The notes beneath the pieces were generated by a model, which ran no database searches, had not been told where the DNA came from, and worked only from the letters and a program-made list of their open reading frames with translations. Shown one piece after another: positions 9,255-19,181 of a stretch of DNA of 64,000 nt (the first letter of the stretch is position 1; every line of letters starts with the position of its first letter). Position numbers and translations under genes: made by a program. This DNA comes from Archangium violaceum (GTDB lineage: Bacteria > Myxococcota > Myxococcia > Myxococcales > Myxococcaceae): contig NZ_CP069338.1 in the NCBI RefSeq assembly GCF_016859125.1, positions 4,341,501-4,405,500 of the forward strand. Reading direction: 5' to 3'.

Positions 9255-10778
9255 ATGTCGAAGGCAAGTAGGGGATTGCTGCTCCTGGTTTCACTGGGGC
9301 TGGGCTGCGATGGGGAGGAGGTGAAGCCTCCGGTGGTGAAGCCTCCAGTCGAGGACAAGAGTGTCCGGATACGCAGTGTCTGGAGCTTCCACACGGCGAG
9401 TGGTGTGGAGGAGCGGCCGGATGACTTCTCCAATCCGGTGGAGCTGTTCTTGTTGGAGGACGGAGCCTTCAAGGCGTTTCCCGGCGCGCTGGCGGGACCG
9501 GGAGAGTATGTGTTCGCGGACGTGCCAGACGGCACCTACTACCTGAAAAGGGGGAGCAGCTATACCGTCACCTCCGCACGGCGCCTGGACTGGAGCCCCC
9601 ACCGGCTTGGCCGGGTGGATGCCCAGGAGCTCCCCGAATCCTCCACCCCGACGCAGGTCCGGCTGGACATCGACGGGCTTGAGCCATGGGCCGATTACGG
9701 TGCGCGACCCTGGCCGAGCATGCAGCTCGTCTCCGGAGAGTTGGACGTCGCGGGGTACATCAACGCCGATGAGGTCATGCGGCCGGGGATGACATCGGTC
9801 CGTGGCGAGCTCGTGTCGTATGACAACGTGTACTCTCGGCTGTACCGCTTCGAGCAGGAGCGGGGAGACCGGGCCTGGGTGACCCAGTTCGTGTCCCGGA
9901 AGGCGGGGGCGTTGGCGGATGGGAGCGACCTGAACTACAGCGCCGTCGCGCGTTCCCTGCACCTGGAGCCGTTCTCCTACGACGGCACTCAGCCCCTCCC
10001 CGTGAGCGGGACGTTCCAGGAGCTGCCCTCGAAGCAGCTCACCTTGAACTGGGCGCTGTCCTCCTTCGCGTCCCATGCCACGGACACGCACCCGGCCGCG
10101 ACCTTTGACCGGGCTATTTTCACGCTCAGCCCACTCGCGCACGGGGCGGAGGACGCCAGGTTCATGGGCTACTCCGGCGATCTGCTCTCGTTCGATCTGC
10201 CCAGGGGCTACGACGAGGACATCAGCGCCACGTTTTCTTACGGCAATCCCTTCCCGTCCACCTGGGGCGAGTTCGCGTGGTTGTCCGTTCCCTTCCGTGT
10301 GCAGTACTCGGTTCCGGGTGCCACGAGGCCGCTCGTCATCGATGCCTGGATGGAAGCCTACGAGCCCATGTCCGTCCTGGCCGCCGGTCCCGTCCAGCCC
10401 CGCACCTTCCCGCCTCGAGGCCTGAAGCTCGACGGCGAGGATGCCTACGCGACACGGTCCCTCGCGGTGGGGAGCCACGTCATCTCGTGGCAGCCGCCGG
10501 CTTCGGGCCAGGTGAGTGTCTATGCGCTGAGGCTCCGGCGGTATGAGGTGGCCGCGGAGGGGGGCCTGGCCCGGAACGTGGAGTCGGTCTACTTCACCCT
10601 CGCGGGGGGCGCCACGTCGGTACTGCTCCCGCCCGACGTCTTGAAGCCCGCGAGCCACTACATCCTCCAGCTCACCGCCATGTCCGCCCCCGGGTACTCG
10701 CCGGAGAATACGAGCGCAGGCTCTGTCTTGCCGTATGCCCATGCGTCGGCCCTGAGCGGCATCCTGTCCACGCCGTGA
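9255..10778 (+). CDS. Lipoprotein of unknown function
   Basis: A 507-residue product starting MSKASRG with a lipoprotein signal peptide ending in the lipobox LGLGC (Cys18), followed by a short Pro/Val/Lys repeat (KPPVVKPPV) that looks like a spacer. The rest is beta-rich and I recognise no domain. The region around residues 410-490 resembles a fibronectin-like fold in hydrophobic pattern only. The start is preceded by GAGGGGGG. Upstream in-frame codons to 9168 would place the signal sequence internally and are rejected. An outer-membrane location is likely for a myxobacterial lipoprotein of this kind. Confidence 0.72.
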   Translation: MSKASRGLLLLVSLGLGCDGEEVKPPVVKPPVEDKSVRIRSVWSFHTASGVEERPDDFSNPVELFLLEDGAFKAFPGALAGPGEYVFADVPDGTYYLKRGSSYTVTSARRLDWSPHRLGRVDAQELPESSTPTQVRLDIDGLEPWADYGARPWPSMQLVSGELDVAGYINADEVMRPGMTSVRGELVSYDNVYSRLYRFEQERGDRAWVTQFVSRKAGALADGSDLNYSAVARSLHLEPFSYDGTQPLPVSGTFQELPSKQLTLNWALSSFASHATDTHPAATFDRAIFTLSPLAHGAEDARFMGYSGDLLSFDLPRGYDEDISATFSYGNPFPSTWGEFAWLSVPFRVQYSVPGATRPLVIDAWMEAYEPMSVLAAGPVQPRTFPPRGLKLDGEDAYATRSLAVGSHVISWQPPASGQVSVYALRLRRYEVAAEGGLARNVESVYFTLAGGATSVLLPPDVLKPASHYILQLTAMSAPGYSPENTSAGSVLPYAHASALSGILSTP

Positions 10779-10898
10779 GCGCGTAACTCCCGCAACGCCC
10801 CATGTGCCGTCCGGGCCCGCTCGGAGCACCTGGGGCGTGAGCCGTGGCGGTCCCGCGTATATAGAGAGGGAACTCTCATCAGGAGGCGTCTCTCTCGT

Positions 10899-11678
10899 AT
10901 GGATTTGCAGCTCTCTGGCAGGGTGGTGTTGGTGACGGGTGGCTCGGAGGGGCTCGGCGCCGCGGTGTGCGAACGGCTCGTCCAGGAGGGCGCGCGCGTG
11001 GCGCTGTGCGCCCGGAATCCGCAGCGGCTGGAGGCCACCGCGGTCACCCTGCGCGCCCTAGGCGGTGAGGTGCTCGCCGTTCCCGCCGACGTGTCGCGCG
11101 CCCAGGACGTGGAGCGCTTCGTGGCGACCGCGCACGAGCGCTGGGGCCGCGTGGACGCGCTGGTGAACAACGCCGGTTCGGCCTCGGCCAAGGCCTTCCT
11201 CTCCGTCACCGACGCGGAGTGGGAGGAGGACCTCCAACTCAAACTGTTCGCCGCGATGCGCACCGTGCGCCTGACCGTGCCCCATCTGCGCGCGGCGGGA
11301 GGCGGCGCCATCGTCAACGTGCTGTCCATCAAGGCGAAGGAGCCCGGGAAGAACACCACGCCTTCCTCGGTGTCCCGCGCCGCCGGCATGGCGCTGACCA
11401 AGGTGCTCTCCAAGGAGCTGGGGCCGGACAACATCCGCGTCAACGCCGTGCTCGTGGGGATGATCGAGAGCGGTCAGTGGGCCCGCCGCGCCGAGGCCGC
11501 TGGCAAGCCGCCGGAGGTGCTGTACGCCGAGCGCAGCCGTGAGGCGGGTGTCCCGCTCGGGCGCATCGGCCGCGCCAGTGAGTTCGCCGACGTGGTGGCC
11601 TTCCTCGTCTCCGCTCGTGCCTCCTATGTGAGCGGCACCGCCATCAACGTGGACGGAGGCCTGTCCGGCTCGGTGTGA
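10899..11678 (+). CDS. SDR-family protein with altered catalytic motif
   Basis: A 259-residue short-chain dehydrogenase/reductase. The Rossmann motif TGGSEGLG (13-20) and NNAG (90-93) are intact, and the C-terminal VDGG segment is typical. The catalytic serine is present (S143), but the YxxxK motif reads S156-S-V-S-R160, so both the tyrosine and the lysine are replaced. The following AAGMALTKVLSKEL helix aligns normally, so the register is clear. Subfamilies with this SVSRAAG form exist among bacterial SDRs and their activity is uncertain. A TATATA box-like stretch and GAG-rich hairpin lie within 45 bases upstream, followed by AGGAGG near the ATG. Confidence 0.85.
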   Translation: MDLQLSGRVVLVTGGSEGLGAAVCERLVQEGARVALCARNPQRLEATAVTLRALGGEVLAVPADVSRAQDVERFVATAHERWGRVDALVNNAGSASAKAFLSVTDAEWEEDLQLKLFAAMRTVRLTVPHLRAAGGGAIVNVLSIKAKEPGKNTTPSSVSRAAGMALTKVLSKELGPDNIRVNAVLVGMIESGQWARRAEAAGKPPEVLYAERSREAGVPLGRIGRASEFADVVAFLVSARASYVSGTAINVDGGLSGSV

Positions 11679-11911
11679 GGGCCCGACCGCCCTCGACTCC
11701 GTCGTCTCCCCTACGGCCTGGACCGCGTCCTTCACGAGGTGTTCGAGCCGCTCAATCGCTTCCAGTGCTGCCCCGCCGCGACCAACCGTCCTGGCGGGCC
11801 CCCGTGCTCCTCCCTGTTCCCTCCAGAGCGGGCGAGGAGCCGCACGCGTCACAACGGGCGCTCCTCCTCTCTGTCCTTCCTGAACCTGAGTCTCGACAGG
11901 GGGAGTCGTCC

Positions 11912-12862
11912 ATGGCGGATACCTTTACCGCTTCGTCGCTTCCGTGCGGCGTTGAGTGCGGAACCCAGCAGCATGCGCCCCGGAATACGGACGAAGCGCT
12001 GCGGTGCATGAGCAAGGAGTTGAAGCGCCTCTACGATCAGGAGGATGACCGCGCCGTCTTCCTTCGCGCCTACTTCGTCATGACCACCCAGGTGAACGCC
12101 GCGGTCCATGGGACGGGTGAGTTCAAGCGGGTCGGTCCCATCTTCTTCGACCCCGACTGGGTCGACAGGGTCGCCGGCCGGTTCGCGCATCTCTACTTCG
12201 AGTCGCTCGAGCGCTCCCGCGCGTCAGCGAAGCCCATCTGCAAGGCGTGGGGACTGGCCATGGAAATGGCCACCCGACAGCGAACGAGCGTCATGCTGAA
12301 CCTGCTGCTCGGTATCAATGCCCATATCAACTTCGACCTGGCCCTGGGCATCCACGAGTCCCTCCAGCGGGAGCTCCTGGCCCCGCGGGGTCTGGAGGAT
12401 TCGCGAGAGCGCGAGCGACAGCGGATGGAGCTGTTGGCCCGGCGCAAGTTCGACCATGACCAGCTGAACAACGTCCTCGTGAACAGCCTTCCGAAGATCC
12501 AGCGGGTCCTGGGCAGGGAGTTCGGCGGCGGCCTGGGCCTCCTGAGCCGGCTGCTCGGGATGTACGACGAGTTCATCACCCTCTCGGGGCTGCGGTACTA
12601 CCGGGACCGTGTCTGGCACAACGTGCTCGGATTCCTATCGACCCGGTCCTCGGAGGACTCCAGGAAGGTGAGATTGCGGCTGGAGTGGGAGTCCCACCAG
12701 ATGGCCCGGTTCATCATCAAGGGCGGCTGGCTGAACGAAGCGGTGTATTCCCTGGACACGCGCTTGCGCCGACGAAGCATCCAGGGCCGCTTCCGGCCGG
12801 ACCTGGATGGGAGCTCCCATGAGAAGAAGCGCATGGACTTCCGGCTCCAGCGGCCCTTCTGA
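11912..12862 (+). CDS. DUF5995 family protein
   Basis: A 316-residue protein starting MADTFTASS, with AGGGGGAG about 8 bases upstream of the ATG. The central segment LLLGINAHINFDLALGI is the hallmark of DUF5995, and the preceding helix with VNAAV and the C-terminal Trp/Arg-rich region also fit. There is no signal peptide, no membrane segment and no known reaction. Conserved His and Asn in the hallmark could suggest a metal or hydrolytic site, but that is speculative. It converges on the large kinase gene with only 9 bases between stop codons. Confidence 0.7.
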   Translation: MADTFTASSLPCGVECGTQQHAPRNTDEALRCMSKELKRLYDQEDDRAVFLRAYFVMTTQVNAAVHGTGEFKRVGPIFFDPDWVDRVAGRFAHLYFESLERSRASAKPICKAWGLAMEMATRQRTSVMLNLLLGINAHINFDLALGIHESLQRELLAPRGLEDSRERERQRMELLARRKFDHDQLNNVLVNSLPKIQRVLGREFGGGLGLLSRLLGMYDEFITLSGLRYYRDRVWHNVLGFLSTRSSEDSRKVRLRLEWESHQMARFIIKGGWLNEAVYSLDTRLRRRSIQGRFRPDLDGSSHEKKRMDFRLQRPF

Positions 12863-12871
12863 GGCCCCGGG

Positions 12872-15800
12872 CTACGCGGGGTGCTGCGCCGATGGGGGTC
12901 CCCTCAGGTCCCCCAGGGCCCGCAGCTCGAAGGCGCGAGCACCCTGCTGGCGCGCCACCTGGATGGCTCGCCAGAAGAACTCGCGCGCTTCCGTCTCGCG
13001 GCCGAGCGCCCGTAGTGCCTCGCCTCGCAGCCGTTGCAGCTCGGCCTCGTAGAAGTGCTGCGTCTGTGTCGGAGCCCGCTCCAGGGCCTCGGTGAGCAGC
13101 GCGAGCGCCTCGCCCGGTTGCCCCAGCTTCAGGTGCAGCTCCGCCAGCAGGCCCAGGTCGTGGTGGAACAGGCCGGAGCTGATGCCCGGTCCCCCCCAGC
13201 CCGCGATGGCCTCGCGCATGAGCGCCAGTCCCTCGCGGGCATGTCCCTGCTCGGCCATGGCCCAGATGTGGATGAGCGTGGCCCAGATCCGCAGGGCCCG
13301 GAACCCGTGCTCGTGCGAGAGCGCGATGGCCTGGTCGGACCACTCCAGGGCGCACCGCACATCCCGCCGGAACTGGCTGGCCACGGAGAGGTAGGTCAGC
13401 ACGGTGGCGGAGGTGTGCGGGTGGCCGATGCGCCGCGCCAGCTCCAGCGCTTCGTGGCTGGCGCGGAGCGCCGCCTCCTTCCGGCCGAGCACGGAGTCCA
13501 CCATGGCCCCGAAGGCCAGCGTCGTGGCGCGGGGGTTGATCCACTGTTTCTCGGCGATGGCCCGGTGCTCCTCGAGCGTCAGGTCCGGGCACGCCAGCGC
13601 CCGCGCGACGTGCTCCCGGGCGGCGCGCATGTCCCCCCAGATGAAGAGGTCCGCCGCCATCATCCGGTGTCCCAGGGCGAGCAGCTCCTGGTCCTGGTGG
13701 CGCTCACCCTGGGAGACGAGCTGCTCGGCGAGCTCGTGCGCCAGCGCGTACTCGGCCCGCGAGAAGTAATAGACGAAGAGCCCCCAATAGGAGAGCTGGA
13801 GGCGGGGCAGGGCTTCGCCCACCTGGAGGATGAGCTCGCGCGCCCGGGTGTACGTGCGCTCCACCTCTGGCGAGCGGTAGCCGCGCAGCTGGGCCAGGGG
13901 GATGCCCAGGGAGATGAGCAGCCGCAGCTCCTCCTGGAGACGCCGGGGCGTGTCCGGCTGGAGGCGCAACAGCCGCAGGGCCTGTTGGAAGTGGCTCACC
14001 GCCTCCGTGTTGGCCGAGCGCAGGCTGGCGCGCTGTCCGGCCCGGGTCCAGAACTCGATGGCCCGCGCGTGTTCGCCGGCCTCGGTGTAGTGGTGGGCGA
14101 GCAGCTCCGGCTGTGTCTCCACCACCTCGGGGGACTGCTCCAGCAGGGCCTGGGTGATGCGCTGGTGGAGCGTGCGGCGCGCGCTGCGCGGCAGGGAGTG
14201 CCAGGCCGCGTCCTGGATGAGGGCGTGGCGGAACCGGTAGCCCGGCCCGGTGCCGTCATCCACCCGTTGGAGGAGCCCGGCCGCGACCAGACCCTCCAGG
14301 TCCCGCTGGAGCGCGGGCGGACCGCGCCGCATCAACGTGGCCAGCAGCGCGTGTGAGAAGCCGCGCCCGAGCGCCGCGCAGGACTGGGCCAGCGACTTCT
14401 GCCGGGAGGGCAGCAGGTCCAGCCTCGCGAGCAGCAGCTCGCGCAGGGTGATGGGGATGGCATCCGCCGTGCCGCGCTCCAACATCATGCGCGTCATCTC
14501 CTCCACGAAGAGGGGAATGCCGTCCGTGCGGACCACCAGTTGTTGGACGACGCCCGGTGGCAGCGTCCGGCCGCCGGCGGACTCACGCACCAGGGTGGCG
14601 GTGTCCTCCGGACTCAGCCGCTCCAGCGTGAGGGGGTGCAGCCGGGGGTGGGCGGTCCAGGTGGCATGGAAGTCGGGCCGGGCGCTGAGGACGAGGAGGA
14701 GCCGCTGTCCCTCCACCTGTTCGAGGAGGTAGCCGAGCAGCTCCAGGGTGGAGGGGTCCGCCCAGTGCACGTCCTCCACCACACCGAGTACCGGGCGTTG
14801 CCGGGCCAGGTGCGACAGCAGCAGCGCCAGAGCCTCGAAGGTGCGCTCCTTGCGCCGCTCCGGCGAGAGTTGGAGGACGGAAAGCTCCTCGGGGATGGGC
14901 AGGGAGAGGAGCTGGCGCAGGAGGGCGACGTGCTCGGGTGACAGGCCGGGTGCCTCCTCGAGGAGCTGGTGCGAGACGACGCGGCGCCGCAGCACCTCGA
15001 TGATGGGCTGGAAGGCGCTGGTGCGAGCCTGTGGCCAGCACTGACATTGGAAGTGGATGCACGGCTCCTGGCGGACCCGCTCGTGTAGCTCCTGGATGAT
15101 GCGGGACTTCCCGAGCCCGGCCTCGCCGCAGACGAGCACGAAGGCGCCCTGGCCCCGCCGGGCCTCGCCCCAGTGCGTGAGGAGTCGTTGCAGCTCCTGC
15201 TCCCGGCCCACCAGGGGCGTGAGGCCGCCGGTGACGATGGCCCGAGCGAAGCGGAACCTCGCCGGGCGCTCGCGCAGCACCCGGTACGGCTCCAGGTGCC
15301 GCGCCCCCGAGAGGCCCGCGTAGGCGCGCGGCCCGATGGATTCGGCCTCGAACGTGCCACGCACCAGCCTCCAGGTGGCCTCGCTGACGACCACGGTGTG
15401 GGGCGCGGCCTGTTCCGCCAGCCAGGTGACGACCTTCGGGGCCTCGCCCTGGAGGACGAGTGTCCGACCCCCATGCTCCCGCGGAGGCTCGCTCAGCGTC
15501 ACCTGGTCCGTGTGGACGCCCACCTTCACGGCGAGCACTCCCGACGCGACGTGGGAGAGCTTGCGTTGGAGGGCGGCGGGGACCTCGCGCACCAGGGTCA
15601 TCCCCACCTGGACCGCGTTCTCCGAGTCCTCCTCGTGCACCGCCGGATAGCCGAAGCAGGCCAGCACTTCGTCGGCCATGGACAGGACGATGGAGCCGCC
15701 CCGGTGTTGGACGAGCTCCGCGCACAGCTGGTGGAAGGACTCCTCCAACTCGCCGACGTCCTCGGCGTCCAGCGCCTGTCCGGAGTCGGCCATCCCCGTC

Positions 15801-16855
15801 AGCCGGCAGGACACGAGCGTCACCTGCCTGCGCTCGGGCGCCACGGGGCGCGGCCCCCGCCCCTGGAAGCCGAGCACCTCCCTCAGCTCGCGCAGCTCCT
15901 CGACGAGCTCCTGCGCCGTCTGGAAACGCCGTGCGGGGTCCTTGTGGAGGAGCGTGGCCATCAGCGGCTCCACCTCCCGGGGCAGCTCCGGGCGGCGCTC
16001 GCGCACGGGCGGAACGGGCGTGGGGGCGAGCACCTGGGTGCGCAGCTCCTTCAAGGAGGCGCTCGGGTAGGGCGGTGCTCCGGTGAGCATCTCGTACAGC
16101 ACGATTCCCGTGGACCAGATGTCGGTCCGCTCGTCCTGCTGCTCGCTCCTCCATTGCTCCGGCGCCATGTAGGCCGGCGTGCCGGCGTTGGGCAGGTCCA
16201 CGACGCCGGCCGGCTGGCTCTCCTCCAGCAGCCACGCCAGACCGAAGTCGAGCAGCTTCACCTCGCCCTGCCGGGTGAGGAAGACGTTGCTGGGTTTGAG
16301 ATCCCGGTGGATGACGTGGTGCTCGTGGGCGTGCGCCAGCCCCGAGGCGATGCCGGCCAGGATGTCGAGGGCGCGCCGCAGCTCCAACCGGGGCTCCCGC
16401 TGCAACAGCGCCGAGAGCGATTCACCCTCCAGACATTCCATGATGAGGAAGGGGACGCGTGGCTCCCAGGGAGCGCCGGACCATTCGGACGCGTCGAAGA
16501 GCCGGACGATGTTGGGATGGGCGAGCTGCGCGATGGCCCGGGCCTCGCGTTGCAGTAGGGAGACCAGGTGCTCCACCTCCAGCGGCCCGCCGGGTAGGAG
16601 GAACTTGAGCGCCACCTCCCGTTGTAGTTGTGCATCCCAGGCGCGGAACACCCGGCCCATGGAGCCACTGCCCAGGAGCTCGAGGATCTCGAACCGGTGA
16701 CCATCCGAGCCACCGATGCGCTCGCCCCGCACCGGGGTATGCAGGAGGGCGGGCTCCTGGGTGATCGCCCGCGTCAGCTCATCGCCAAAGTCCGAATCCT
16801 CGAATCCGGGGCCCGAGTGTTCCCCCCCGCCCTTCCATCCGGTGTTCCCTGGCAT
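12872..16855 (-). CDS. Ser/Thr protein kinase fused to cyclase-like, AAA ATPase and TPR domains
   Basis: A 1327-residue cytoplasmic signalling protein. The Hanks-type kinase domain (about 54-330) is intact: glycine loop LGSGSMGRVF, ATP lysine K84, catalytic HRDLKPSN (D185) and DFG (203-205). A class III nucleotidyl-cyclase-like domain follows (343-500) but lacks the metal aspartates: the FxDxxG position reads VSCRLTG and the later GD reads AD. An AAA/STAND ATPase (from ~545, Walker A GEAGLGKS 577-584, Walker B-like VVEDVHWAD) and a long TPR-like helical C-terminus (~900-1327) complete it. Kinase-cyclase-ATPase-TPR fusions are characteristic of myxobacteria. The cyclase part is probably only structural. 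No membrane segment is visible. Confidence 0.9.
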   Translation of the reverse strand: MPGNTGWKGGGEHSGPGFEDSDFGDELTRAITQEPALLHTPVRGERIGGSDGHRFEILELLGSGSMGRVFRAWDAQLQREVALKFLLPGGPLEVEHLVSLLQREARAIAQLAHPNIVRLFDASEWSGAPWEPRVPFLIMECLEGESLSALLQREPRLELRRALDILAGIASGLAHAHEHHVIHRDLKPSNVFLTRQGEVKLLDFGLAWLLEESQPAGVVDLPNAGTPAYMAPEQWRSEQQDERTDIWSTGIVLYEMLTGAPPYPSASLKELRTQVLAPTPVPPVRERRPELPREVEPLMATLLHKDPARRFQTAQELVEELRELREVLGFQGRGPRPVAPERRQVTLVSCRLTGMADSGQALDAEDVGELEESFHQLCAELVQHRGGSIVLSMADEVLACFGYPAVHEEDSENAVQVGMTLVREVPAALQRKLSHVASGVLAVKVGVHTDQVTLSEPPREHGGRTLVLQGEAPKVVTWLAEQAAPHTVVVSEATWRLVRGTFEAESIGPRAYAGLSGARHLEPYRVLRERPARFRFARAIVTGGLTPLVGREQELQRLLTHWGEARRGQGAFVLVCGEAGLGKSRIIQELHERVRQEPCIHFQCQCWPQARTSAFQPIIEVLRRRVVSHQLLEEAPGLSPEHVALLRQLLSLPIPEELSVLQLSPERRKERTFEALALLLSHLARQRPVLGVVEDVHWADPSTLELLGYLLEQVEGQRLLLVLSARPDFHATWTAHPRLHPLTLERLSPEDTATLVRESAGGRTLPPGVVQQLVVRTDGIPLFVEEMTRMMLERGTADAIPITLRELLLARLDLLPSRQKSLAQSCAALGRGFSHALLATLMRRGPPALQRDLEGLVAAGLLQRVDDGTGPGYRFRHALIQDAAWHSLPRSARRTLHQRITQALLEQSPEVVETQPELLAHHYTEAGEHARAIEFWTRAGQRASLRSANTEAVSHFQQALRLLRLQPDTPRRLQEELRLLISLGIPLAQLRGYRSPEVERTYTRARELILQVGEALPRLQLSYWGLFVYYFSRAEYALAHELAEQLVSQGERHQDQELLALGHRMMAADLFIWGDMRAAREHVARALACPDLTLEEHRAIAEKQWINPRATTLAFGAMVDSVLGRKEAALRASHEALELARRIGHPHTSATVLTYLSVASQFRRDVRCALEWSDQAIALSHEHGFRALRIWATLIHIWAMAEQGHAREGLALMREAIAGWGGPGISSGLFHHDLGLLAELHLKLGQPGEALALLTEALERAPTQTQHFYEAELQRLRGEALRALGRETEAREFFWRAIQVARQQGARAFELRALGDLRGPPSAQHPA

Positions 16856-17006
16856 CGCATCTCCCAGTGTGTCCCCACCGGGCTCTGGTGCGTGACGTGG
16901 TGGGTTTCAAGTTAGGAAGTGTCCGGGTCCCGGGCAACGAGGCGGTCCCCGCACGGGATGGCGCCAGGCGCCCTGGTCGTTAGATGGTGTCTCCTCGCGA
17001 TTCGCC

Positions 17007-19181
17007 GTGACGAAACTCCTCCGCCCTCTCCGTCTCCATCGGCTCCCCCGGCACCTCGTGCCCGTGGGCGTGCTCGCCCTCTCCCTGCTGCTCACCGCCT
17101 GTGTGAGCCTGTTGCTGAACGCGAACACACGGGCGAGGGACCAGGCGCGTTTCGATAACCAGGTGCAGTCGACCTCCGATCGGCTCCTTCGCCGGCTGGA
17201 TACCCATATCGCGCTCCTCCAGGGGACCGAGGGGCTGTTCGCCACGCAGCATCGGGTGTCACCCGACGAGTTCTCCGCGTTCGTCCAACTCCTGGAGCTG
17301 CAGGAGCGCTACCCGGGCGTCCAGGGCCTCGGTTTCTCCCAGCGTTTCCCGGACGAGCACCACGCCGTCGTCCTGCTGGAGCCGCGGGACGCGCGCAACC
17401 AGGCGGCCATGGGCTACGACATGTACTCCGAGCCCAACCGCCGCGAGGCGATGGCGCGCGCACGCGATACCGGGCAGCCCGCCCTCAGCGCGAAGGTGAC
17501 GCTCAAGCAGGAGATCCACGGAGAGAAGCAGGCGGGCTTCCTCCTGTACGTGCCCGTCTATCGCGGTAGCCATAGGCCGGCCACGGTGGAGGCGCGGCGC
17601 GAGGCGCTCGTTGGCTTCGTCTACAGCCCGTTCCGCGCGAATGATCTGCTCAACGGCATCTTCGGCGCCGATCGCCGGCCGCGCGTGAGCTTCCAGCTCT
17701 ACGATGGCACGGGGGTGGACCCGGAGAACCTGCTGCACGTCTCGCATGAGCCGGAGGCCCTGCCGCGCGAGCCCCTGTTCACCACCACGAGGACACTCAC
17801 CGTGGCCGGGCGTCCCTGGACGCTCACCTTCGCGTCGTTGCCGAGCTTCGAGGAGACGGCCTCGAGGGTCGTGGTGGTGCCCTTCACGGTCACGGGAGTG
17901 CTGATGAGTCTGGCCTTCTTCTTCCTGTCGCGAGCCCAGGTGCGGGCGCGTGGGGCGGCGGAGCGGAGCGCGGACGAGCTGCGTGTGGCGCTCGCCGAGC
18001 GGGCCCGTGTGGAGGCGCAGCTGCGCGAGGCGGACCAGCGCAAGGACGACTTCCTCGCCATGCTCGCGCACGAGCTGCGCAATCCCCTGGCCCCGGTGCT
18101 CACCGCCGTCCAACTCATGGAGCGCAAGCTGCAATCCGGCCTGGGCACCGAGCGGGAGCGCGACGTGGTGGAGCGCCAGGTGCACCACATGCGCCGCCTG
18201 GTGGATGACCTGCTCGACGTGTCGCGGGTGACGCGCGGGAAGATCCACCTCCAGAAGCGGCCGGTGGAGCTGGTGGCCGCGGTGGGACGCGCGGTGGAGT
18301 CGGCGCGGCCCTTCGCCGAGTCGCGAGAGCACACGCTGCGCGTGGAGCTGCCGAGAGGACCGCTGTGGATGGAGGCGGATCCGGTGCGACTCGAGCAGGT
18401 GCTCTCCAACCTGCTGCACAACGCGGCCAAGTACTCGGAGCCCGGAGGCCGCATCACCCTCACACTGACGTGCGAGGCCGGTGAGGCGGTGGTGCGGGTG
18501 GCGGACACGGGCATGGGCATCCCCGCCGAGGCGCTGCCCCACCTCTTCGAGCCCTTCATGCAGGTGTCGCGCACGTTGGACCAGGCGCAGGGAGGCCTGG
18601 GCCTGGGGCTGACGCTGGTGAAGCGGCTGGTGGAGATGCACGGCGGCCGCGTGGAGGTGGCGAGCGAGGGCGTGGGACAGGGCAGTGTCTTCTCGGTGCG
18701 TCTGCCGCTGCTGCCCGCGGAGCGTATTCCGGCGGAGCCCGGGGACGAGCGTCTCGAGCCGGATGTGTCCGAGGAGAGCCGCCGCGTGCTCGTGGTGGAC
18801 GACAACGTGGATGCCGCCGAGATGCTCGGCGAGGTGCTGGAGATGCACGGCCACCGGGTGACGGTGGTCCACGACGGCATGGCGGCGCTGGAGTGTCTGG
18901 ATGCGCTCCAGCCCGAGGTCATCTTCCTCGACATCGGCCTGCCAGGAATGGACGGGTACGAGGTGGCGCGCCGCATCCGTGAGCGGGCGGCGGGCGCGGG
19001 CCCCCGGCTGGTGGCGATCACCGGTTACGGGCAGGCCTCGGACCGGAAGCGCTCACGCGAGGCGGGCTTCGACGCGCACCTCGTCAAGCCGGTGGAGCTC
19101 GACGCGGTGCGCGCATTGGTGGCGGACCTCTCCCGGCTTCCCGATCAACGGGAGTGCACCTCCAGCGTGACCTCCGGGTAG
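17007..19181 (+). CDS. CHASE-domain hybrid sensor histidine kinase
   Basis: A 724-residue membrane kinase with a GTG start. TM1 lies at ~15-35, a periplasmic CHASE domain at ~60-250 (with ERYPGVQGLGFSQRF and GYDMYSEPNRREAM) and TM2 at ~290-310. Then come a short coiled coil, HisKA with AHELRNPLAP (H355), HATPase_c with G1/G2 boxes (VADTGMGIP, GGLGLGLTLV) and a C-terminal receiver with FLDIGLPGMDG (D642) and conserved VKP lysine. CHASE domains sense small extracellular ligands; the ligand here is unknown. The gene is divergent from the large Ser/Thr kinase gene, and its last 37 bases overlap the hydrolase gene on the other strand. Confidence 0.92.
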   Translation: MTKLLRPLRLHRLPRHLVPVGVLALSLLLTACVSLLLNANTRARDQARFDNQVQSTSDRLLRRLDTHIALLQGTEGLFATQHRVSPDEFSAFVQLLELQERYPGVQGLGFSQRFPDEHHAVVLLEPRDARNQAAMGYDMYSEPNRREAMARARDTGQPALSAKVTLKQEIHGEKQAGFLLYVPVYRGSHRPATVEARREALVGFVYSPFRANDLLNGIFGADRRPRVSFQLYDGTGVDPENLLHVSHEPEALPREPLFTTTRTLTVAGRPWTLTFASLPSFEETASRVVVVPFTVTGVLMSLAFFFLSRAQVRARGAAERSADELRVALAERARVEAQLREADQRKDDFLAMLAHELRNPLAPVLTAVQLMERKLQSGLGTERERDVVERQVHHMRRLVDDLLDVSRVTRGKIHLQKRPVELVAAVGRAVESARPFAESREHTLRVELPRGPLWMEADPVRLEQVLSNLLHNAAKYSEPGGRITLTLTCEAGEAVVRVADTGMGIPAEALPHLFEPFMQVSRTLDQAQGGLGLGLTLVKRLVEMHGGRVEVASEGVGQGSVFSVRLPLLPAERIPAEPGDERLEPDVSEESRRVLVVDDNVDAAEMLGEVLEMHGHRVTVVHDGMAALECLDALQPEVIFLDIGLPGMDGYEVARRIRERAAGAGPRLVAITGYGQASDRKRSREAGFDAHLVKPVELDAVRALVADLSRLPDQRECTSSVTSG

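Noticed and set aside
13034-14356. A 440-codon plus-strand frame inside the Ser/Thr kinase gene
   Set aside because: Antisense to the TPR region, composition typical of reverse-frame shadows, no homology recognised.
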